DNA from: Bacteroidales bacterium
GTDB lineage: Bacteria > Bacteroidota > Bacteroidia > Bacteroidales > Bacteroidaceae
Assembly (NCBI GenBank): GCA_004558865.1
Contig: SFCY01000030.1
Location: 1-20,950, forward strand
DNA: 20,950 nt
Direction of reading: 5' to 3'
Made by a program: the position numbers and the translations under genes. The notes under the pieces were generated by a model. It was not told the DNA's origin. It did not search any database and was given only the letters and a program-made list of their open reading frames with translations. Shown piece after piece: positions 16,756 through 20,950 of this stretch; the first letter of the stretch is position 1, and each line of letters starts with the position of its first letter.

Positions 16756-17025
16756 GGCCGGTTCTAAAAATTAGGTTTAGAAACCAAGCCGATATGTATA
16801 TATGTTATTTCGGTCGTCTTCTGCATTAATCGGTCTCAAAACGTCAAGTCTCATCAGTCGTGTAGCCCGCTACACTCCCTCTTCAACTTACGTTTTGAGT
16901 CCCGATATCTGGCAGAACATTTTCGATAAGCCAAATGAGCAGAGCCAAGCTTGCTTGGACTCTGCCATGGCGAGAAAAGGTGGGCGTAAGCCCAATACGA
17001 CTCGACCTAATTTATAGAACCAGCC
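16756..17025. repeat. Inverted-repeat element, copy 2 (long form)
   Basis: The element is 270 bp long and bounded by 21-bp terminal inverted repeats with two mismatches, beginning GGCCGGTTCTAAAAATTAGG (16756) and ending at 17025 with AGAACCAGCC. The core at 16955-16997 is shared with copy 1 at 636-678. The inner part, absent from copy 1, holds a long imperfect hairpin (about 16819-16917). It pairs TTCTGC with GCAGAA and CTCAAAACGT with ACGTTTTGAG, around an inner GTGTAGC/GCTACAC stem-loop (16860-16875). There is no transposase and no convincing reading frame, so it is MITE-like or a structured RNA element. Confidence 0.75.
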
Positions 17026-17028
17026 TGA

Positions 17029-17199
17029 ATGACTCCTTCCCCAAAACCAACAATTTTTCGCTTGTATTCTCTGAAGCGGTTACACATAACCACCATCGAA
17101 GTGGCAGCAGGTGTTGACACAGGCATGGGCAACAAAGCCACACAGGACTGGGAGGCTATCACTTCGCAGGGGGCAAGGAAAGAACTTTGGCAATTATGA
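17029..17199 (+). CDS. Possible small protein (56 codons), doubtful
   Basis: An ATG directly after the repeat element opens a 56-codon frame, beginning MTPSPKPTIFRLYSLKRL and ending ELWQL. I do not recognise it. It has no clear promoter or ribosome site. Its end runs into the 22-bp tandem repeats. The middle (TTIEVAAGVDTGMGNKATQD) is not obviously low complexity, so a remnant of a longer gene is possible. Treat it as a weak call. Confidence 0.2.
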   Translation: MTPSPKPTIFRLYSLKRLHITTIEVAAGVDTGMGNKATQDWEAITSQGARKELWQL

Positions 17200-17267
17200 C
17201 GAACTATCGTGGCAGTTGGCGCGAACTATCGTGGCAATTGGCGCGAACTATCGTGGCAGCTGCCACG
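17182..17267. repeat. 22-bp tandem repeat ending in a 16-bp palindrome
   Basis: The unit GAACTATCGTGGCARTTGGC plus GC occurs at 17201-17222 and 17223-17244. A third copy begins at 17245 and diverges at its end. A degenerate copy lies just before (17182-17200). The last copy runs into CGTGGCAGCTGCCACG (17252-17267), a perfect palindrome. There are no spacers, so it is not a CRISPR array. The function is unknown. Confidence 0.8.
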
Positions 17268-17372
17268 AAACGTAAATGAGTCCATTCGCATCCAACAACA
17301 TTCATGTAATTTATGATTCCTCTTACCTTAAACCCCACGGAAAATATCCGCTGCGCCATTTTTTCGCCAAAA

Positions 17373-17921
17373 TCATCCGTCAATCCATACAGTCAATGCC
17401 CTTGACAGCGCAAATTCCTGCAGTTGCGCAGCTATGCAACGACCAAAGAAGTCGAACAAACTACCATAACACTCCATTGCAATCTTACCGTCAATGCTGA
17501 GAATGGCATTATAGCTACACACACGTATTTTCATAGGCGGGAATGCGTCTATATAAAAATAATCCATATCATCACCAGCTTGATAAGTCTGATATCTTCT
17601 GTCGTTCAACAGCTCCAGGCGAGCGGAAGTGTCAGGAAGAGCCTTCAATGTCTCTATAACATCTGCCGCATCTATTCTTTCATCCTTCGTATAACGCAGG
17701 GCATAGAACTTTTCAATCAGCGGCACAAGTTCTTTATCAAGAACTTCCTTCTTGATAGAATATTCATAATACGTTTCTTCTTCACGACGTTCGTAAATTT
17801 CAGATAGGTTATACTTATCCTCTACTTTACCGAGAATCTCCCCAACCGATTTGCCATCAAGTTGTTTCTCTTTTCTTACGGATGCCTTCAAACGCAATCC
17901 TACTGCAAGATACTGTCCCAT
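17373..17921 (-). CDS. Hypothetical protein, 182 residues
   Basis: This is a complete frame with a good upstream -7 motif. It starts MGQYLAVGLRLKASVRKEK. It is soluble, has no signal peptide or membrane segment, and is rich in charged residues in the first half (VEDKYNLSEIYERREEE). The second half has a mixed pattern (YFYIDAFPPMKIRVCSYNAI, then GKIAMECYGSLFDFFGRCI). I do not recognise the family. It is divergent from the coiled-coil gene at 18024 and shares a 100-bp control region with it. The A/T-richer codon choice differs from the glycan locus, which hints at a different origin. Confidence 0.7.
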   Translation of the reverse strand: MGQYLAVGLRLKASVRKEKQLDGKSVGEILGKVEDKYNLSEIYERREEETYYEYSIKKEVLDKELVPLIEKFYALRYTKDERIDAADVIETLKALPDTSARLELLNDRRYQTYQAGDDMDYFYIDAFPPMKIRVCSYNAILSIDGKIAMECYGSLFDFFGRCIAAQLQEFALSRALTVWIDG

Positions 17922-17949
17922 AATGTTTTTGTATACTAATGTTCAGGCA

Positions 17950-17997
17950 CAAAGATACCACTTATTTCTTATATCTGAACTAAAATGGCTATCTTTG
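17950..17997. promoter_or_regulatory. Divergent promoters with mirror-image -7 motifs
   Basis: TATCTTTG occurs on the minus strand at 17950-17957 (for the 182-residue protein) and on the plus strand at 17990-17997 (for the coiled-coil protein). Both fit TAnnTTTG. They are only 32 bp apart and point away from each other, so their -33 zones overlap and the two genes probably compete for or share regulation. Confidence 0.6.
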
Positions 17998-18023
17998 TAT
18001 GCAAAAAAAATCACTTTTAAACA

Positions 18024-19439
18024 ATGGACACACTATCTCACTTCCATTCACTTGACGAACTGATACGCGCTCTTGACAGAGAACGCAAATTGCTTGGCGG
18101 ACTGTTTCAAGACCGCAAGCGGCTGTCGTTCCGTTATGATGTGGCACGCGACATGGCTGCAAAGAAGGACGAAAGTCTGAAGTTTCTGCGCAGATTCGGT
18201 GTAATCAGAGAGAACGGCGACTTCGTGGAACTGGAGGATGTGTACATGAAGTTCTTCGAAGAAGTGCTCGAAGTGAACGAGGAGATAAACGTAGCGAGCG
18301 TAAAGGAGAGCATAGGCAACCTTAATGCCGCCATCGACTATTACCAAACAGAGAACAGTCCCACACGCAAGTACGGATACCTGAAGGACGTGAGGCGCAT
18401 ACTGCGCAACATAGCTCTTACAACTCTAAGAAACGTAATCGACCTGAAGCGAAACATCGACAATACATACAAGAACGAACCGACCTTCGCAGTAAAGAAG
18501 AAGAAACTGGTGAACCTTGATGAAAAGCGAAAGGACATAGCCGTGCTGATCAACGAATGCGAGAAGGTGATAGACGAGAAACAAGCCACATTCTTCATGA
18601 TGGCAATGGACGTGGGACTGAAGGAGACGGTGACGGACGTGAAGCTGCAGCTTAGGGAGGTTTATCACAACCTCCTCGAACTTGACCGGCAGATAATGGC
18701 TGACTGTAAAGCCAAGCTGGATGCAAAGCAGCACGAAATGGATGAAGTTGAGGGGAAGCTGACCGACACAGACAGCTTGCTGGAAAGAACCAAGGGATCG
18801 CTCTATGAATGGCTGGAGGCGAACAAGCGCGACTGGGAACAGAACATAGGCAAGGTGATAAACGAAGAAAGCGTGCTCTATCAGACAGGATTGCATCCGC
18901 AGAAGGACGAAGGAACATCGCTGTTCGGTGTGAAACTGGACCTTACAGACCTGCCACTCGCTGTGCGAAAACCAGCCCAACTGAAAGCGGAACGAGCAAA
19001 ACTGGATGCGGTGCTGCGCTCGTTGAAAGTGGAATATGTTGGCTTGACGCAACAGCAGGAGAAACAGCAGGACGAACTGAAACGACGCTTTGCTCCCAAG
19101 ATGAGAGAATTGCGCGAACAGAAATCATACCATGAGACCGAACTGCGCGTCATTCCACAGAAACGCAAGACCATACAGCTGAAGAAGGAAGACTATGTGG
19201 CTAAGGCTCAACATGAAAAGAAGGAAAAGACCGAGCAGCTGAATGCACGACTGCAGGATGTGACGATACGCCGAACTGCTGCCGATACGGAACTGGCAAG
19301 TCGCCTGAAGCGCTTTGTCTTCGCCTTCATTGTTGTCCCGGCGAAATGGGTCCGTGTCGCCAGGCAATGGACTCTGAACATCTACACGAAGGACAGATGG
19401 TTGCATTACCGGACCATATTCAATGCCAGTTACGGATGA
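18024..19439 (+). CDS. Coiled-coil protein of unknown function, possibly SMC/kleisin-related and truncated
   Basis: The protein has 471 residues. Residues about 1-90 look like a helical winged-helix-type region (RLSFRYDVARDM, then SLKFLRRFGVIRENGDFVEL). Residues about 90-240 are a helical bundle (TLRNVIDLKRNIDNTYKNEP). Residues about 240-285 and 325-440 are long charged helices typical of coiled coils. Between them is a compact insert (SLYEWLEANKRDWEQNIGKV, then EGTSLFGVKLDLTDLP) that resembles a hinge-type domain. This combination recalls condensin-like Wadjet/MukBF components, but no ATPase motifs are present and the assignment is an inference. The last about 45 residues (RFVFAFIVVPAKWVRVARQW onward) are hydrophobic and basic, unlike the rest, and may be a frame read past a truncation or a membrane anchor. 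A good promoter lies upstream. Confidence 0.7.
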   Translation: MDTLSHFHSLDELIRALDRERKLLGGLFQDRKRLSFRYDVARDMAAKKDESLKFLRRFGVIRENGDFVELEDVYMKFFEEVLEVNEEINVASVKESIGNLNAAIDYYQTENSPTRKYGYLKDVRRILRNIALTTLRNVIDLKRNIDNTYKNEPTFAVKKKKLVNLDEKRKDIAVLINECEKVIDEKQATFFMMAMDVGLKETVTDVKLQLREVYHNLLELDRQIMADCKAKLDAKQHEMDEVEGKLTDTDSLLERTKGSLYEWLEANKRDWEQNIGKVINEESVLYQTGLHPQKDEGTSLFGVKLDLTDLPLAVRKPAQLKAERAKLDAVLRSLKVEYVGLTQQQEKQQDELKRRFAPKMRELREQKSYHETELRVIPQKRKTIQLKKEDYVAKAQHEKKEKTEQLNARLQDVTIRRTAADTELASRLKRFVFAFIVVPAKWVRVARQWTLNIYTKDRWLHYRTIFNASYG

Positions 19440-19604
19440 GCCAAACGTTTTGGAGGGACTGTCGTTTGTAACCTTCCAATGGGTGGAAGGGGGCATTATG
19501 CTCGCATATCAGCCAACACATGGTAAAAAACAGTCCGAACTAGAAAAATCGCATTCTTGGCGGTTTGGGCATCAACGGTCTGAGACTTTTAGTAGGGTTG
19601 CGGA
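19440..19604. other. Probable recombination scar between two damaged genes
   Basis: No supported gene is visible. The stretch separates the odd C-terminus of the coiled-coil protein from a response regulator whose coding sequence begins abruptly, without a start codon, near 19605. One frame reads GLGINGLRLLVGLRN before a stop at about 19610, which may be the tail of a lost gene or an insertion-sequence end. I could not identify an element. Confidence 0.4.
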
Positions 19605-19676
19605 ATTGAGGTTATAGAAGACGAACAGCATAACTTCAACCGGCTGAAGAAGCTGCTCCTTGCCTACGACGCCAGC

Positions 19677-20357
19677 ATGCTCGTCGAGGGACCTTTAGAG
19701 ACCATCGACGAGACGCGCGACTGGCTTCGCCGGCATCAGGGCAGCGAGGCACAGGACATCGTCTTTTCCGACATAAGGCTTGCCGACGGACTTTGCTTCG
19801 ACGCCCTGAGCGAACTGAGTCGCACGTCGATGCTCGTCTTCACCACTACCTACGACGAATACGCGCTTCAGGTGTTCCGCTACAATGGCATCGCTTATCT
19901 GCTGAAACCCGTCGACGAAGAGGAGCTGAGAGCCACGCTCAACCGCATCTGTGACCTGCGCGCCACCAACACCGGCCTGCAGTCGATCCTCGCGATGATG
20001 CAACAGAGCCAGCAACCGTATCGCGAGCGTTTCCTCGTGCCCTATAAGGATGGCTACGAAGTGGTGGCGGTGGGCGACATCAGCCATATCTGCACAGAAT
20101 ATAAGGATACACGGCTCTATCTGACCTCGGGCCGCTTCTTCAGCATCTCCATGTCAGTGGAAGAGATAGAGGACCAGCTCAATCCCCGCGACTTCTTCCG
20201 TGTCAACCGTCAGACCATCATCAGCATCCATGCCGTGAGCGGACTGAAAACATGGTTTGGCGGCAAGCTGCGCGTCAGACTCACCAACTATCCCGACACT
20301 GAGGTGCTGTGCAGCCGTGAGAAAGCCTCAGCACTGAAAACATGGCTGGGGAGATAA
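19677..20357 (+). CDS. LytTR-family response regulator, 5'-truncated
   Basis: From the first ATG the protein has 226 residues. Upstream in the same frame, codons from about 19608 read EVIEDEQHNFNRLKKLLLAY, the normal first strand and helix of a receiver domain with its acidic Glu-Asp pair. This stretch is preceded by GGTTGCGGAATT and a stop at 19593, with no ATG, GTG or TTG in frame. The true N-terminus is therefore present but its start is missing. The ATG at 19677 would remove the acidic pocket. Later receiver features are intact: the phospho-Asp in FSDIRLADG (Asp32), TTTYDEYA and LLKPVD. The LytTR DNA-binding domain covers about 125-226 (RFLVPYKDGYEVVAVGDISH, FFRVNRQTIISI). No partner LytS/YehU-type kinase gene is in the window. 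It is likely a recent pseudogene or uses a rare start codon. Confidence 0.8.
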   Translation: MLVEGPLETIDETRDWLRRHQGSEAQDIVFSDIRLADGLCFDALSELSRTSMLVFTTTYDEYALQVFRYNGIAYLLKPVDEEELRATLNRICDLRATNTGLQSILAMMQQSQQPYRERFLVPYKDGYEVVAVGDISHICTEYKDTRLYLTSGRFFSISMSVEEIEDQLNPRDFFRVNRQTIISIHAVSGLKTWFGGKLRVRLTNYPDTEVLCSREKASALKTWLGR

Positions 20358-20419
20358 GTCATATTCTGCAGACAATGTTTTTTTAAGCTACAACCGGGCA
20401 AAATACGAAAAAAATAACG

Positions 20420-20427
20420 TATCTTTG
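20420..20427 (+). promoter_or_regulatory. -7 element upstream of the DUF2007 gene
   Basis: TATCTTTG matches TAnnTTTG and lies 33 bp before the start codon at 20461. The A-rich tract before it (GAAAAAAATAACG) occupies the spacer. No strong -33 motif is evident. Confidence 0.5.
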
Positions 20428-20460
20428 TGGCAGAGATCAACTTCAACACTAAACTATTAC

Positions 20461-20950
20461 AATGACGGAGAACGAGGAAATCATTACTTTGACCAAGTGC
20501 GACAACACGATTGTTGCCGACGAAATCGTCTCGAAGTTAGCGAGCAATGGTATCACCGCTTCGCTTCATGACGAACGCAACGACCCTGCGTATGGCGCTT
20601 ACGGGCCTAATCCAGGTGTTGAGGTGAGGGTGTTCAAGAAAGACTATGAGCAAAGTCAGCACATCCTCAAGGAGATAAGATCATCTCGCTCAGAACAATT
20701 GCCATGGTGTCCTCATTGTGGAAGTGACAAAATCAAAGCCTTGCGGAACAAAGATGGCAAAAGATCAACACTTGCAATCCTCCTGGGTATTGTCTTGATA
20801 ATTCTTGGCTGCGCGGGGCTAATCCTGCCTAATTTTATGGAGGCTATTGCGACTATTCGGCTATATGGTTTTATCATCTCTCCGTTTGTACTACTTGGTG
20901 GCGTCTTGCTGGTATTGCCCAAACAAGACGGCAAGTACTACCAATGCACC
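20461..20950 (+). CDS. DUF2007-like protein with zinc ribbon and two membrane helices (partial)
   Basis: The frame opens with ATG at 20461 and stays open to the window edge (163 codons seen). Residues 1-70 (EIITLTKCDNTIVADEIVSK, then GVEVRVFKKDYEQSQHIL) match the DUF2007 'putative signal transducing' pattern. CPHCG at 83-87 is the first half of a zinc ribbon, and the CysThr at the end of YYQC (Cys162) probably starts the second half. Between them lie two hydrophobic helices at about 103-124 and 135-153 (LAILLGIVLIILGCAGLIL, FIISPFVLLGGVLLVL). It is an inner-membrane protein of unknown role. The 3' end is outside the window. Confidence 0.75.

Noticed and set aside
17182..17267. Possible CRISPR array
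   Set aside because: The 22-bp units are directly adjacent with no spacers and no cas genes nearby.

Overview
The window looks like a chromosomal segment of a Bacteroidota bacterium, most likely Prevotella or a close relative. The reasons are a SusC/SusD pair, a hybrid two-component-type regulator (HTCS), several promoters with the Bacteroidota -7 motif TAnnTTTG, and a lipoprotein signal typical of SusD. No 16S or other species marker is present, so the genus is an inference.

Layout. 1-516 (minus) is the 5' part of a group II intron cut by the window edge. It abuts a perfect 32-bp terminator-like palindrome (521-552). 601-702 is a short inverted-repeat element. 719-9526 (all minus) is a compact polysaccharide utilization locus. 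In transcription order it encodes a GH130 beta-mannoside phosphorylase/hydrolase, an MFS sugar transporter, a secreted protein of unknown family with a probable (alpha/alpha) toroid fold, SusC and SusD. 9527-9753 is a divergent control region rich in paired inverted repeats. 9754-13686 (plus) encodes a 1310-residue HTCS regulator. Its sensor, transmembrane and AraC output domains look intact, but every phosphotransfer residue I can align is replaced. 13687-14041 has no convincing gene. 14086-14167 (minus) is tRNA-Leu(UAG) with its promoter and terminator. 14326-16350 (minus) is an M13-family zinc metallopeptidase (PepO-like).

16351-17372 is a gene-poor, AT-richer stretch. It holds a RhuM-like gene remnant, a second and longer copy of the inverted-repeat element (16756-17025), and a 22-bp tandem repeat ending in a 16-bp palindrome. 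17373-19439 holds a divergent pair: a 182-residue protein of unknown function and a 471-residue coiled-coil protein. 19440-19604 looks like a recombination scar. It is followed by a LytTR response regulator that has lost its start codon, and then by a DUF2007/zinc-ribbon membrane protein that runs off the window.

How the genes fit together (inference). The HTCS senses a periplasmic oligosaccharide and controls the divergent locus. SusC/SusD import it, the unknown secreted protein may process it, the MFS carrier moves a small mannoside into the cytosol, and GH130 cleaves it. The most unusual features are the phosphorelay-dead HTCS, the unclassified secreted protein, and the accessory region between 16.4 and 19.6 kb with its structured repeats and broken genes.
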